Both the position numbers and the translations under genes were made by a program. 64,000 nt of DNA from Thiobacillus sp. UBA3361 (lineage in GTDB: Bacteria > Pseudomonadota > Gammaproteobacteria > Burkholderiales > Thiobacillaceae). The stretch covers positions 1 to 64,000 of the forward strand of contig DEQR01000012.1 in assembly GCA_002360535.1 (NCBI GenBank). Reading direction: 5' to 3'. Positions 44,520-54,150 of the stretch are shown piece after piece (the first letter of the stretch is position 1; each line of letters starts with the position of its first letter). The notes beneath the pieces were generated by a model that saw nothing but the letters and a program-made list of their open reading frames with translations, did not search any database and was not told where the DNA came from.

Positions 44520-45238
44520 AGGATGCCGGTTCTTGCCATGACCCGGCGAAGGTAAGCGATTTGGGTCTGCAATGGCAATGCCTTCGGGCAGACATCATGG
44601 CAGCCCAGCAGGGCCATGCAGCCGAACACGCCGCTATCGTCACCCACTACCTGGTAGAACGCTGCGTCCGATCGCATGTCGCGCGGATCGAGGCGGAAAC
44701 GGGCGAGCTTGTTCATGCCCACCGCGCCGACGAAGTCCTCGCGCATGCGCGCGGTGCCGCAGGCGGCCACGCAGCAGCCGCATTCGATGCAGCGGTCCAA
44801 CTCGTAGATGGCCTCGGCGAGTTCCGGCTCCATGGGCGTCTCCAGGCGGTCGTGTTCGGGCTCGCCGGCCAGATGAGTCCAGGCCTCGAGCCGTTCCGAC
44901 ATGCCACGCATCCATTTGCCCGTGTTCACCGACAGATCGCCGATCAGTTCGAAATTGGGCAGCGGATACAGATGGATCTCGTCCGGCAGGTCCTTGGTCT
45001 GGGTGCGGCAAGCCAGGCCGGGCCGGCCGTTGATGACCATGGCGCAGGAGCCGCACACCCCGGCGCGGCAGACGAAATCGAAGTTCAATGAGGGGTCCTG
45101 TTCGTCGCGGACGCGGTTCAGGGCGATGAACAGGGTCATACCCGCGGTCTCGCCGAGAACGAAACGGTCCTGGCGCGGCACGGACGCCGGATCGCGTGGG
45201 TTGTGCCGGAAGACGGACAGGGTCAGTCGCCGCGTCAT
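44516..45238 (-). CDS. frdB: Fumarate reductase / succinate dehydrogenase iron-sulfur subunit
   Basis: A 240-residue electron-transfer subunit. The plant-type [2Fe-2S] ligands are in [12 protein letters not shown] and GLAC; the [4Fe-4S] and [3Fe-4S] ligands are in [11 protein letters not shown] and [17 protein letters not shown]. It carries electrons between the FrdA flavin and the heme-bearing FrdC. The ATG at 45238 overlaps the frdA stop (ATGA). A much longer leftward frame reaching 46252 is only a shadow through frdA. Confidence 0.95.
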   Translation of the reverse strand: MTRRLTLSVFRHNPRDPASVPRQDRFVLGETAGMTLFIALNRVRDEQDPSLNFDFVCRAGVCGSCAMVINGRPGLACRTQTKDLPDEIHLYPLPNFELIGDLSVNTGKWMRGMSERLEAWTHLAGEPEHDRLETPMEPELAEAIYELDRCIECGCCVAACGTARMREDFVGAVGMNKLARFRLDPRDMRSDAAFYQVVGDDSGVFGCMALLGCHDVCPKALPLQTQIAYLRRVMARTGIL

Positions 45239-47229
45239 TGTCGCGCCTCGCTTCTCGCGCCCAGCGGTTCGTCCAGTCGCTCGTTGCGACCGCGATAGCG
45301 CTCCGGCAACAGCTGCCGGAACGGCATCAAGGCGGCCTGCAGCTTGTGCCGATCGGCGATGGCCGCGCGCGCTTCGTCCACCTCGCCCTGCCGGCAGGCG
45401 CTGTCCGGGTGATCGACGATGTTCTTCGCGCCATAGCCCCGGACGCCGGGCGGCAATTCCATGCCCGTGATGTCCAGGGGTTCGTAATCGAGGGCTGGCG
45501 CGCCTTCGCCCTCCGGCCAGCGGACCAGGGTGCGCTTGAGCCAATCCCGGTCGTTTCGCGCCGGGAAATCCTCCCGTGCGTGGGCGCCCCGGCTTTCGGT
45601 GCGGGCCAGGGCGCCCATGGCCACGGTCAGGGCGATCTTGAGCATGCGCGGCAGGCGGTAGGCGGCGACGAGTTCGGGATTGGCGTCCAAACGATGGCCG
45701 CGCATGGCCAGGCGTTGCGAACGGACCAGCAATTCCGCCAGTTCGCCGACCGTCGCTTCCAGGTGTGGCCCATTCCGGAACAGGCCGACCGAGTCGGTCA
45801 TGATCGCCTCCATGCGCCGGCGGATGGCGACCCCATCCTCGTTGCCCCGGCCGGCGGCGATGGCCCGCAGATGGGCAACCTCGCGGGCGAGAAACTCCCG
45901 CGCCAGGGCGGTGGACACGGTCAGATCGCCGGCGTCGGACTGGCAGAAGTCGGCCACGTATTCGCCGATCAGCATGCCGGAAACCACGGTCTCGGCCACC
46001 GAGTTGCCCCCTAGGCGGTTGAAGCCGTGCAGATCCCAGCAGGCCGCCTCGCCGCAGGAGAACAGGCCGCCCAGCCAAGGCGACTCGCCGCGATGATCGG
46101 TACGCACGCCGCCCATGGAGTAGTGCTGGGTGGGGCGCACGGGGATGGTGTCCTTGGCCGGATCGATGCCCAGGAAGTAGTGGCAGATGTCCTTCACCTC
46201 GCGCAGGTTCTTGTCGATATGCGCCGCGCCCAGGACGGTGATGTCCAGCCACAGGTGCTCACCGTAGGGTGACTTGACCCCTTTCCCCTTGCGCATGTGC
46301 TCGGCCATGCGCCGCGACACTACGTCGCGCGAGGCCAGTTCCTTCTTCTCCGGCTCGTAGTCGGGCATGAAGCGGTAGCCGTCGGTGTCGCGCAACAGAC
46401 CGCCGTCGCCGCGGCAGCCTTCGGTGACCAGGATGCCGGCCGGGACGATGGCGGTGGGGTGGAACTGCACCGCTTCCATGTTGCCCAGGCGGGCGACACC
46501 AGTCTCCAGGGCCAGGGCGGCGCCCATGCCCTCGTTGATCAAGGCGTTGGTGGACACGCCCCAGATGCGCCCATAGCCACCGGTGGCCACGACCGTGGCC
46601 CGCGCGAGATAGGCGGTCAGCTCACCGCTGACCAGGTCGCGCACCACCGCGCCGTGGCAGCGATGGCCGTCGTGGATCAGGGCCAGGGCCTCGCGGCGCT
46701 CGTGCACGGGGATGGATTCGGCGATGGCCCGGTCGCTCACCGTGTACAGCATGGCATGGCCGGTGCCGTCCGAGGTATAGCAGGTGCGCCACTTCTTGGT
46801 GCCGCCGAAATCGCGCGCGGTGATGAGGCCGTGCGCCTCGGCGCGTTCGTCCAGGCTGACCCGCTCGCCGTTGATCACCGCCTCGTGGGCGCCGGCGCGC
46901 ACCCGGTTCCAGGGCACGCCCCAGGCGGCCAACTCGCGCGCAGCTTTGGGTGCCATGTGCGCGAACATGCGCGCGACGAGCTGATCGCAGCCCCAGTCCG
47001 AGCCGCGCACGGTGTCCTCGAAATGCACGTCCTCGTTATCGCCGCGGCCCTTGGCGGCATTGGCCAGACTGGCCTGCATGCCGCCCTGGGCGGCCACCGA
47101 GTGGGAGCGCTTGGCCGGCACCAGGGACAGGATCAGGGTATCCAGGCCGCGCCGTTTGGTGGCGATGGCGGTGCGCAGCCCCGCCAGACCACCGCCGATG
47201 ACCAGTACGTCCGAGTAGATGATCTTCAT
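45235..47229 (-). CDS. frdA: Fumarate reductase flavoprotein subunit
   Basis: Reduces fumarate or oxidises succinate. The 664-residue protein starts [21 protein letters not shown] (dinucleotide fold). The covalent-FAD histidine is in [11 protein letters not shown]. The active-site region includes [27 protein letters not shown], and [24 protein letters not shown]. Its size and close resemblance in layout to the Wolinella FrdA (with FrdC being a di-heme cytochrome) point to a quinol:fumarate reductase of type B, though direction cannot be told from sequence. The start overlaps the frdC stop. Confidence 0.95.
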   Translation of the reverse strand: MKIIYSDVLVIGGGLAGLRTAIATKRRGLDTLILSLVPAKRSHSVAAQGGMQASLANAAKGRGDNEDVHFEDTVRGSDWGCDQLVARMFAHMAPKAARELAAWGVPWNRVRAGAHEAVINGERVSLDERAEAHGLITARDFGGTKKWRTCYTSDGTGHAMLYTVSDRAIAESIPVHERREALALIHDGHRCHGAVVRDLVSGELTAYLARATVVATGGYGRIWGVSTNALINEGMGAALALETGVARLGNMEAVQFHPTAIVPAGILVTEGCRGDGGLLRDTDGYRFMPDYEPEKKELASRDVVSRRMAEHMRKGKGVKSPYGEHLWLDITVLGAAHIDKNLREVKDICHYFLGIDPAKDTIPVRPTQHYSMGGVRTDHRGESPWLGGLFSCGEAACWDLHGFNRLGGNSVAETVVSGMLIGEYVADFCQSDAGDLTVSTALAREFLAREVAHLRAIAAGRGNEDGVAIRRRMEAIMTDSVGLFRNGPHLEATVGELAELLVRSQRLAMRGHRLDANPELVAAYRLPRMLKIALTVAMGALARTESRGAHAREDFPARNDRDWLKRTLVRWPEGEGAPALDYEPLDITGMELPPGVRGYGAKNIVDHPDSACRQGEVDEARAAIADRHKLQAALMPFRQLLPERYRGRNERLDEPLGARSEARQ

Positions 47230-48170
47230 GGCGCGGGCCGTCCTGTGAATGTCGCGGGGTGACGCATGGTGCTCCCCTCTCCCGCAAGGGGGGCGAGAGG
47301 GGAATTCGGGAAGCACGGCTCCCCACCCTCGCAGCCGGCTGGCGATGCAGCGCCAGCCGTGGGGCGCGGAGCGGGGGTTGGGGGTGAGGGGACAGACATG
47401 TTGCTCGCCGCCATGCCCGTTTGCCAGGTGGGGAGGTAAGGCTCGCCGGCGTGGGGCGCGTGGGCGATGCCCAGTTTCACGTAGGCCGCCAGGCTCAACA
47501 GGCCGAGCACGAGATAGAACACGGTCAGCCCCCACTTCAGGCGCTTCAGCAGACGCCGCGTCCGCTCCGGGTCGCGGCCCGCCGGCCACCCCCACTTCAC
47601 CGCCAGGCGGTACAAACCGATGCCGCCGTGCAGTTCGACCAGAAACAGGAGCACCAGGTAAAGCGGCCAGAAACGGCCGGTCCACACCCGGTCGGCCGAT
47701 TCGTAGGGACCGATCAATTCCGGGTGCGCCATCATCGTGTACAGATGCACCGAGGCCAGAAAGAACATGCCGAAGCCGGTGATCACCTGGACGAACCACA
47801 GGGTGGTGTCTTCATGCCGCATGGCGCGCATGTGCCGCCAGTATTGGCTGTGCTGGCGCCAATGGGTGGGAAACTTGCGCAGGGCCAACCAGGCATGCAG
47901 CACGAACAGGCCGAACACGAATGCGACGAAGAAGGACACCAGGATGGGATAAGGGCGGCCGAAGAAGAAATAGCCCTCGAAGAAGCGGGCCACCGTCCAA
48001 AACGCATCCTCGCTCACCAGGATGGAGGCCACGAACAGCATGTGCAGCCACATGAACAAGCCCAGGAACAGGCCGGAGAAGCTTTGCGCCACGTCGAGGC
48101 GGGCGGACCAGGGGCTGGAAGGGGCGGTAGTGCGGGTCAAGGCGCGGGCCGCGTAAGCGAGATTCTGCAT
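47226..48170 (-). CDS. frdC: Fumarate reductase di-heme cytochrome b subunit with repeat-derived tail
   Basis: Membrane anchor that binds two heme b groups and quinone. Five hydrophobic helices carry candidate heme-ligand histidines in [27 protein letters not shown] and [13 protein letters not shown], as in the Wolinella-type FrdC. The core is about 260 residues, the normal length; the remaining 55 or so ([26 protein letters not shown]) are Pro/Gly-rich and encoded by a palindromic genomic repeat. The stop still overlaps the frdA start as ATGA. The ATG at 48170 is chosen because upstream extension adds Arg-rich residues that do not fit a membrane subunit. Confidence 0.92.
   Translation of the reverse strand: MQNLAYAARALTRTTAPSSPWSARLDVAQSFSGLFLGLFMWLHMLFVASILVSEDAFWTVARFFEGYFFFGRPYPILVSFFVAFVFGLFVLHAWLALRKFPTHWRQHSQYWRHMRAMRHEDTTLWFVQVITGFGMFFLASVHLYTMMAHPELIGPYESADRVWTGRFWPLYLVLLFLVELHGGIGLYRLAVKWGWPAGRDPERTRRLLKRLKWGLTVFYLVLGLLSLAAYVKLGIAHAPHAGEPYLPTWQTGMAASNMSVPSPPTPAPRPTAGAASPAGCEGGEPCFPNSPLAPLAGEGSTMRHPATFTGRPAP
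47271..47391. repeat. Palindromic repeat forming the 3' end of frdC
   Basis: This roughly 120-base element contains CGGCTGGCG (47336-47344) and CGCCAGCCG (47351-47359), a perfect 9-base stem with 6-base loop, plus flanking CCCCTCTCCCGC and GGGGCGAGAGGGG blocks. The vocabulary matches the intergenic repeat at 3806. It lies wholly within the frdC reading frame. Confidence 0.75.
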
Positions 48171-48264
48171 GATAGCCAGGCTGGTATCGGAAAACATTCC
48201 GGACCGCATCCGGCTGCGCATCTTTGCCTGGCGGCGCCCAGCGCGGCTGGCATAATGCCGCCGC

Positions 48265-48822
48265 ATGAGACGGGATCTGGATTGGGCGGACGAGGCCTGG
48301 CGATCGGGCGGATGGCAGGAATGGCTGCGTGATCGCGGCTCCCTGACCCTGCGCCTGCAGCAGCGCTGCGGCGACTTCCGGGTGCGCCGCCTGCGTCAGG
48401 TGATGGACCGGCCCAACGCGGATGAACGCCGCCTGCTGCACCTGCGCGCCTGCCAACGCGCCCTGGTGCGCGAAGTCCTGCTGCTGTGCGGCGAAACGGT
48501 GCTGGTATTCGCCCACAGCGTGATCCCCCTGAAGGGTCTGCACGGGCCCTGGCGGGGATTGTCCAAGCTGGGTCAGCGGCCCCTGGGCACCACCCTGTTC
48601 GCCGATCCCCGTGTGCGCCGCCTGCCGCTGACCAGCCGGCGCCTGGATCGCCGCCACCCGTTGTACCGAGGACTGTCGGCCCAGCAGCCGGACCTGCCCC
48701 GCCAGCTCTGGGCACGCCGCTCCCTGTTCTTCCTGGATGGCCAGCCCATCCTGGTCACCGAGGTCTTCCTGCCCGCCGTGCGTGCCCTGCCCCGCCCTGA
48801 CGTGGCGAGGGCCAAACGCTAG
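48265..48822 (+). CDS. ubiC: Chorismate pyruvate-lyase
   Basis: Makes 4-hydroxybenzoate from chorismate, the first committed step of ubiquinone synthesis. The 185-residue protein has the family motifs REVLLLCGETVLVFAHSV, LGQRPLGTTLF, the typical WARRSLFFLDGQPILVTEVFLP C-terminus. It is followed by ubiA 30 bases on, so product passes to the next enzyme. Its start lies 95 bases from the divergent frdC start. Confidence 0.93.
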   Translation: MRRDLDWADEAWRSGGWQEWLRDRGSLTLRLQQRCGDFRVRRLRQVMDRPNADERRLLHLRACQRALVREVLLLCGETVLVFAHSVIPLKGLHGPWRGLSKLGQRPLGTTLFADPRVRRLPLTSRRLDRRHPLYRGLSAQQPDLPRQLWARRSLFFLDGQPILVTEVFLPAVRALPRPDVARAKR

Positions 48823-48852
48823 AATCCTGCGCTCAGCCATTACCCGCCAGAC

Positions 48853-49749
48853 ATGTCCGACCGACCGCCTCTGCCCCTGAAGGCCCGCCTGTCCCTGTAT
48901 GAGAAGCTCATGCGGTTGGACAAACCCATCGGCATCCTGCTGCTGGCCTGGCCGACCCTGTGGGCCTTATGGCTGTCCAGCGACGGGCACCCCAGCCCGG
49001 TGGTGTTCTGGATATTCACCCTGGGGGTGGTGCTGATGCGTTCCGCGGGCTGCGTCATCAACGACTACGCCGACCGGGATTTCGACCCCCACGTGGCACG
49101 CACCCGCCATCGCCCCCTGGCCGCCGGCCTGGTGAGCACACGGGAGGCACTGCTGCTGGCCGCGGGACTGGCCCTGCTGGCCTTCCTGCTCATCCTGCCG
49201 CTGAGGAACGGACTGCTCATCGGCCTGTCGGTGGTGGCCGCCCTGCTCGCCGCCACCTACCCGTTCACCAAACGGTTTTTCGCCATCCCCCAGGCCTACC
49301 TGGGCATCGCCTTCGGCTTCGGCATCCCCATGGCCTTTGCCGCGCACACCGGCGAGGTCCCGGCCATGGCCTGGGTGCTGCTGGCCGCCAACATGTTCTG
49401 GAGCGTTGCCTACGACACTGAGTACGCGATGGTCGATCGGGAGGATGACATGAAGATCGGCATCAAGACCTCGGCCATTACCTTCGGGCGCTTCGACGTG
49501 GCCGCGGTGATGCTGAGCTATGGCATCTGCCTGGCCCTATTGGCCTATGCCGGCCGGGCGATGGGGCTGGGACTGGTGTTTTTCGCGGGCCTGGCGGCGG
49601 CCGCCGGTCTGGCGGGCTATCACTACACCCTGATCCGCGGCCGCGACCCGACACGCTGCTTCAAGGCCTTCCTGCACAACAACTGGTTCGGCGCCGCGGT
49701 GTTCGCCGGCATCGCCGGGGACTATCTGCTGGCCGGCTTGCGGCCCTGA
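48853..49749 (+). CDS. ubiA: 4-hydroxybenzoate polyprenyltransferase
   Basis: Attaches the polyprenyl tail to 4-hydroxybenzoate in the inner membrane. The 298-residue protein has about eight hydrophobic helices. The two Asp-rich catalytic motifs are intact: [19 protein letters not shown] and [20 protein letters not shown]. The gene starts 30 bases after ubiC and is followed 3 bases later by tcdA, so the three are probably one transcript. Confidence 0.95.
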   Translation: MSDRPPLPLKARLSLYEKLMRLDKPIGILLLAWPTLWALWLSSDGHPSPVVFWIFTLGVVLMRSAGCVINDYADRDFDPHVARTRHRPLAAGLVSTREALLLAAGLALLAFLLILPLRNGLLIGLSVVAALLAATYPFTKRFFAIPQAYLGIAFGFGIPMAFAAHTGEVPAMAWVLLAANMFWSVAYDTEYAMVDREDDMKIGIKTSAITFGRFDVAAVMLSYGICLALLAYAGRAMGLGLVFFAGLAAAAGLAGYHYTLIRGRDPTRCFKAFLHNNWFGAAVFAGIAGDYLLAGLRP

Positions 49750-49752
49750 ACC

Positions 49753-50478
49753 ATGTCCGTGCCGGCGCAATTCGAGCGCACCGCCATCCTGGTCGGCGAG
49801 GCCGGCGTGGCGCGGCTGGCGCGGAAGCATGTCTTCGTGGCCGGTCTGGGGGGCGTCGGTTCCTGGTGCGTCGAGGCCCTGGCGCGAGCTGGCGTCGGCC
49901 GGCTCACGCTGGTCGATCACGACAGGGTGTCGGTCTCCAACATCAACCGGCAACTGCCTGCCCTGATAAACACGGTCGGCATGGCCAAATCGGAGGTGCT
50001 GGCGGAACGCATCCGCCTGATCAATCCGGATTGCCGACTCGACTTGCACACCCAATTTCTCCAACCCGACAACGTGGCCGGTCTGCTGCCGGAAGACGCG
50101 GACTGGGTGGTGGACTGCATCGATTCGCTGAACTGCAAGGTGGCCCTGATCCACGCCGCCCACTGCCGGGGAATGCGGGTGGCATCCAGCATGGGAGCGG
50201 GCAACAAGCTGGACCCGGGTCGGGTGCGGCTGGCGGACATCGACGAGACCTGCGTCTGCCCGCTGGCACGAGCGGTGCGCAAACGTCTGCGCAGGCTGGA
50301 CATCCGGCGGGGTATCTACTGCGTTTTTTCCGACGAACCCGGACGCCCGCCCCTCCCCCCCGAACCCACCGAGCATGGCCGGCCGCGGGCGGTGAACGGA
50401 ACCATCTCCTATCTGCCCGCCCTGTTCGGGCTGATGCTGGCCGGCGGTGTCATCCGGCACATGCTGGACGAGGCGTGA
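49753..50478 (+). CDS. tcdA: tRNA threonylcarbamoyladenosine dehydratase
   Basis: An E1-like enzyme (TcdA/CsdL) that cyclises t6A37 in tRNA to ct6A. The 241-residue protein has the nucleotide-binding motif GLGGVGSWCVEAL, the adenylation-site residues in DHDRVSVSNINRQ, and VDCIDSLNCKVALI. Its conserved GAGNKLDP segment identifies it as the tRNA enzyme rather than ThiF or MoeB. It is co-directional with ubiA. Confidence 0.92.
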   Translation: MSVPAQFERTAILVGEAGVARLARKHVFVAGLGGVGSWCVEALARAGVGRLTLVDHDRVSVSNINRQLPALINTVGMAKSEVLAERIRLINPDCRLDLHTQFLQPDNVAGLLPEDADWVVDCIDSLNCKVALIHAAHCRGMRVASSMGAGNKLDPGRVRLADIDETCVCPLARAVRKRLRRLDIRRGIYCVFSDEPGRPPLPPEPTEHGRPRAVNGTISYLPALFGLMLAGGVIRHMLDEA

Positions 50479-50493
50479 GGCCGCGGCCAGCCG

Positions 50494-51249
50494 TCAGAAA
50501 TTGCAGAACACCAGCTGGAAGGGGATTTCCTGATCGCAGGTACGCGGCTTCTGCAATTTGTCCAGGGTCATGAAGCGGATGTTGACGGCGTACTTGTTGG
50601 CGCTCACCTCCGGCGCGCAGCCCGCCGATGATTCAACCCCCACGCGGATGAGTTGTGCGACGCGGCCACCCAGCATCAACTGAAACAAGCCCTGCGCGGC
50701 CGCATGTCGGGAGGCGTGACCGCTCTCCCGCAACAGCTGCATCACCACTTCCACCCCCGCCTGAAGCGGCAACAGGGGACTGAGCCAGTCGTTCAGATCG
50801 GCCCGCCGCGCATTCGCGGGCATATTCAGCCAATACTGGTAGGTCGGCAGGTCGAAGCTGCATACCCCGCCGGGCAAGGCCACCCGACCCTTGATGCCCA
50901 TCAGCCATTCGCTGTCGCGCACGTGTTGGCCGGTCTTGCCGGTCATGGCGTGCAGATCGGCCAGGGCGGAGGTGATGCGCGAGAGGATGTCCTGCAGCCG
51001 ACCGCCATCCACGGCGGGATTGCTGCGCAGGCCCTCCAAAGAATTTTTCTGGCGCTCCAATTCTTGCAGGAGTTCGCTCTTGAGATCCGCGCGGGCAGCC
51101 ATGTCGATGAGCTCGAATATGGACAACAGGGCGGCGTGGTGGTGGCGCGCATCGTCCCCCGCAATGAAAAAGCGGGTTTTCCCGAACAGATCCTCGAGGC
51201 GCAACCACGTGCGGACCCGTTCATTGAGGGGGTATTCGTAATAGATCAC
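50494..51249 (-). CDS. zapD: Cell division protein ZapD
   Basis: ZapD crosslinks FtsZ filaments at the division ring. The 251-residue protein starts IYYEYPLNERVRTWLRLEDLF, the family hallmark, from a GTG at 51249. The ribosome site is weak; a TTG at 51336 would lengthen the N-terminus by 29 residues unlike known ZapD. The remaining sequence is helical, with the typical CSFDLPTYQYWL region. It follows coaE in the usual proteobacterial order. Confidence 0.92.
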   Translation of the reverse strand: MIYYEYPLNERVRTWLRLEDLFGKTRFFIAGDDARHHHAALLSIFELIDMAARADLKSELLQELERQKNSLEGLRSNPAVDGGRLQDILSRITSALADLHAMTGKTGQHVRDSEWLMGIKGRVALPGGVCSFDLPTYQYWLNMPANARRADLNDWLSPLLPLQAGVEVVMQLLRESGHASRHAAAQGLFQLMLGGRVAQLIRVGVESSAGCAPEVSANKYAVNIRFMTLDKLQKPRTCDQEIPFQLVFCNF

Positions 51250-51345
51250 GGAGGGAATCTGTAGTCCTCTGTAAACAATAGCGCGCAGTCGATTGAATGA
51301 GAAGGAAATTCTGAACGAACCCAGAGACCGGCGCAACGCCTGGCG

Positions 51346-51966
51346 TCAATGGCGTCGGAATGACTCTGCCAAAGCAAGATAGTTCGCGTGCAGGTGCCGC
51401 ACCCGCTCGTCCAGCGCATCCTCGTCATCGTTGTTGTCGATCACGTCATCGGCATGCGCCAGGCGTGCGTCGCGTCCCGCCTGGGCAGCAAGAATGGCAC
51501 GCACCTGGCCGGTATCCGCGCCATCCCGTGCACTTGCCCGCCGAACCTGTATCTCGGGATCGCAATCCACCACCAGGATGCGGTCGCACAGGTCGCCGTA
51601 TTGTCCAGACTCCACCAGCAAGGGCACCACCAGGATCACATAGGGCTCGCGGGCGGCGGCCACCCGCCGCGCCGCCTCGGTCCGGATCAGAGGATGCAGG
51701 ATGGCCTCCAGACGGCGGCGCGCCTGGGGATCGGCGAACACCTTGGCGCGCATGGCCTTACGGTCCAGGGCGCCGGTTTCGTCCAGGCAATGGGCGCCAA
51801 AAACCGCCGCGATGCTGGGCAGGGCCTCGCCCCCGGGTCGGGTCAAGTCATGGGCGATGCGATCGGTATCCACCACCCCGGCGCCCGATTCAGCGAACCG
51901 TTTGGCCACCGTGCTCTTGCCACTTGCGATACCGCCGGTCAGACCGACACAAAACGGCCGGTTCAT
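51346..51966 (-). CDS. coaE: Dephospho-CoA kinase
   Basis: Phosphorylates dephospho-CoA, the last step of coenzyme A synthesis. The 206-residue protein has the P-loop GLTGGIASGKST, the substrate motif DTDRIAHDLT, and VVPLLVESG (lid region). Its ATG overlaps the pilD stop. Only about 96 bases separate it from zapD. Confidence 0.95.
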   Translation of the reverse strand: MNRPFCVGLTGGIASGKSTVAKRFAESGAGVVDTDRIAHDLTRPGGEALPSIAAVFGAHCLDETGALDRKAMRAKVFADPQARRRLEAILHPLIRTEAARRVAAAREPYVILVVPLLVESGQYGDLCDRILVVDCDPEIQVRRASARDGADTGQVRAILAAQAGRDARLAHADDVIDNNDDEDALDERVRHLHANYLALAESFRRH

Positions 51967-52793
51967 GGGGCCAGGTAGAGATCCATCAGCGGCCGGCCCA
52001 GGAACAGCACCAGCAAGCCCGCCAGAGCCAGATAGGGTCCAAAGGGAATGGGCTTGGCCCGGTCGTGGCCGGACACCAGGATCAGGGCCACGCCCACCAC
52101 CGCGCCCACCAAGCTGGAGGCGAGGATGATCAGGGGCAGGACCTTCCAGCCCATCCAGGCGCCCAACGCGGCCAGCAGCTTGAAGTCGCCGAAGCCCATG
52201 CCCTCCTTGCCGGTGACCAGCTTGAACAGGTGATAGACCAGGCGCAGGGAGAGGTAACCGGCCACGGCACCTATCAGGGCCTCTTCCAGGGGCACGAACA
52301 GGCCGTTCAAATTGGCCAGCAGCCCGATCCAGATCAGGGGCTGGGTCAGGCTGTCCGGCAGGAGATGGGTCTCGAAGTCGATGAAGGTGAGGGCCAGCAG
52401 CCCCCAGACCAGCAGCAGGGCCAGGGCCGCCTGTCCAGTGGGGCCGAAATGCCAGACCGTCAGCACCGTCAACAGTCCGGTGACGGCCTCCAGCAGGGGA
52501 TAGCGCCAGGAGATGGCGACGCCGCATCGGGAACAGCGGCCCTTCTGGCGCAGATAGCTGAGCAAGGGGATATTCTCGTACCAGGCGATGAGGTGGCCGC
52601 AATGGGGACAGGCGGAGCGCGGCACCACCAGGTTGTAAGGCTGCGTCTCTTCCGCCTTCTCGCCATGGAATTCAGCACACTGTGCCCGCCATTCCCGTTC
52701 CATCATGATGGGCACGCGATGCACCACCACGTTGAGGAAGCTGCCGAACAGTAATCCCAGGACCAGGGCGATGACCAATACCTCCACGGTCAT
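51963..52793 (-). CDS. pilD: Type IV prepilin peptidase / N-methyltransferase
   Basis: Cleaves and methylates prepilins and pseudopilins. The 276-residue membrane protein has the N-terminal domain with the tetracysteine zinc motif (CPHCGHL and CSRCGVAI), GSFLNVVVHRVP, and the catalytic aspartates in TFIDFETHLLPD and MGFGDFKLLAALG. Seven or eight hydrophobic helices follow. It lies between pilC and coaE. Confidence 0.95.
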   Translation of the reverse strand: MTVEVLVIALVLGLLFGSFLNVVVHRVPIMMEREWRAQCAEFHGEKAEETQPYNLVVPRSACPHCGHLIAWYENIPLLSYLRQKGRCSRCGVAISWRYPLLEAVTGLLTVLTVWHFGPTGQAALALLLVWGLLALTFIDFETHLLPDSLTQPLIWIGLLANLNGLFVPLEEALIGAVAGYLSLRLVYHLFKLVTGKEGMGFGDFKLLAALGAWMGWKVLPLIILASSLVGAVVGVALILVSGHDRAKPIPFGPYLALAGLLVLFLGRPLMDLYLAP

Positions 52794-52880
52794 GGCCGGG
52801 ACCTCTGCCGTTGTGGCTGAAACGTCCCGGGCATGCGCCCCACGTCGCCCTCCCAGGACGCGGCCGGCATGGCGCGCCCC

Positions 52881-54107
52881 CTAGACCACGGACCCCATCT
52901 TGAAGATGGGCAGGTACATGGCGATGACGATGCCGCCGATGAGAACGCCCAACACCACCATGATCATGGGCTCCATCAGGCTGGACAGACCGGCCACCGC
53001 GTCATCGACTTCCCGTTCGTAGTAATCGGCAACCTTGGTCAACATGGTATCGAGGGAGCCCGACTCCTCGCCGATGGCTACCATCTGGATAACCATATTG
53101 GGAAACACCCTGGCCGCCTGCAGGGACGAGGCCAGGCTGGCGCCGGTCGCCACATCGGCGCGGATCTTCTGCGTCGCCTCGGTGAACACGTGGTTGCCGG
53201 CCGCCCCGGCCACCGAATCCAGGGCCTCCACCATGGGCACGCCGGCGGAGAACATGGACGAGAACGTGCGCGCCCAGCGGGCCACGGTGGCCTTTTCGAT
53301 CAGCGGACCGAACACCGGCAACTTCAGGACCCAGGCATCCAGCCGGGCCTTGAAGGTGGGCGAGCGCTTGATGGATTGGGTAATGCTGAAGACGGCGGCG
53401 CCGATACCGCCGAAGATGGCCCACCACCATTCCACGAACAGGTCGGAGATGGCCATGACCATGGCCGTCAGGGCGGGCAGGTCGGCCCCGCCCTTGCTGT
53501 ACATGTCCTTGAAGGCGGGAATGACGAACAGCATGATGCCGGCGGTGATGACGAAGGCGATGACCAGCACGATGATGGGGTAGAACATGGCCGAGCGGAT
53601 CTTGCCCTTGAGGGCGAGCATCTTTTCCTTGTAGGTGGCGATGCGGTCCAGCACCCCGTCCAGGATGCCTGCCTGCTCCCCGGCGCCCACCAGGTTACAG
53701 TACAGGCCGTCGAAATATTTGGGGTACTTGCGGAAGGCCTGGCTCATGCTGGAACCCGCCTCCACCGTCCCCTTGATCTCGCCCAGCAGTTTTTGCAGGG
53801 AGGGATTGGAATGGCTGCGGGCGGAGATGTCGAAGGCCTGCAGCAGGGGCACGCCGGCCTTGAGCATGGTGGCCAGCTGTCGCGTGAAGATGGTTACGTC
53901 CTTCTCGGAGATGGGCTTGGTCCGGGCGAACAGGCTCTGGCGGCGCACCTTCTGCACCGTGATGCCCTGCTTGCGCAGGTTCTGCCGTACCACGGCCTCG
54001 CCGGCGGCGAGCATCTCCCCCTTGACCTTCTTGCCGGAACGATCCGTGCCCTCCCACAGGAAGGGGACATCCCTGGCAAAGTTCGTGACACGCGCGGCAG
54101 TCGCCAT
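52881..54107 (-). CDS. pilC: Type IV pilus inner-membrane platform protein
   Basis: A 408-residue GspF/PilC protein that anchors the assembly ATPase to the pilus base. It has two repeated GspF domains (about 70-195 and 275-395), shown by TRQLATMLKAGVPLLQAFD / ARTFSSMFSAGVPMVEALD and the matching MVGEE-type motifs VGAGEQAG / IGEESG. Three transmembrane stretches are visible (about 175-200, 220-245, 378-402). It follows pilB by 43 bases. Confidence 0.95.
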   Translation of the reverse strand: MATAARVTNFARDVPFLWEGTDRSGKKVKGEMLAAGEAVVRQNLRKQGITVQKVRRQSLFARTKPISEKDVTIFTRQLATMLKAGVPLLQAFDISARSHSNPSLQKLLGEIKGTVEAGSSMSQAFRKYPKYFDGLYCNLVGAGEQAGILDGVLDRIATYKEKMLALKGKIRSAMFYPIIVLVIAFVITAGIMLFVIPAFKDMYSKGGADLPALTAMVMAISDLFVEWWWAIFGGIGAAVFSITQSIKRSPTFKARLDAWVLKLPVFGPLIEKATVARWARTFSSMFSAGVPMVEALDSVAGAAGNHVFTEATQKIRADVATGASLASSLQAARVFPNMVIQMVAIGEESGSLDTMLTKVADYYEREVDDAVAGLSSLMEPMIMVVLGVLIGGIVIAMYLPIFKMGSVV

Positions 54108-54150
54108 GCTCTAAAGCTCTCCTATGGGTTGCGAGGGACCGGGATGGCCG

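Noticed and set aside
44516..46252. Extended frdB frame reaching far into frdA
   Set aside because: The plausible start is at 45238, overlapping the frdA stop, and the upstream part is FrdA in another frame.
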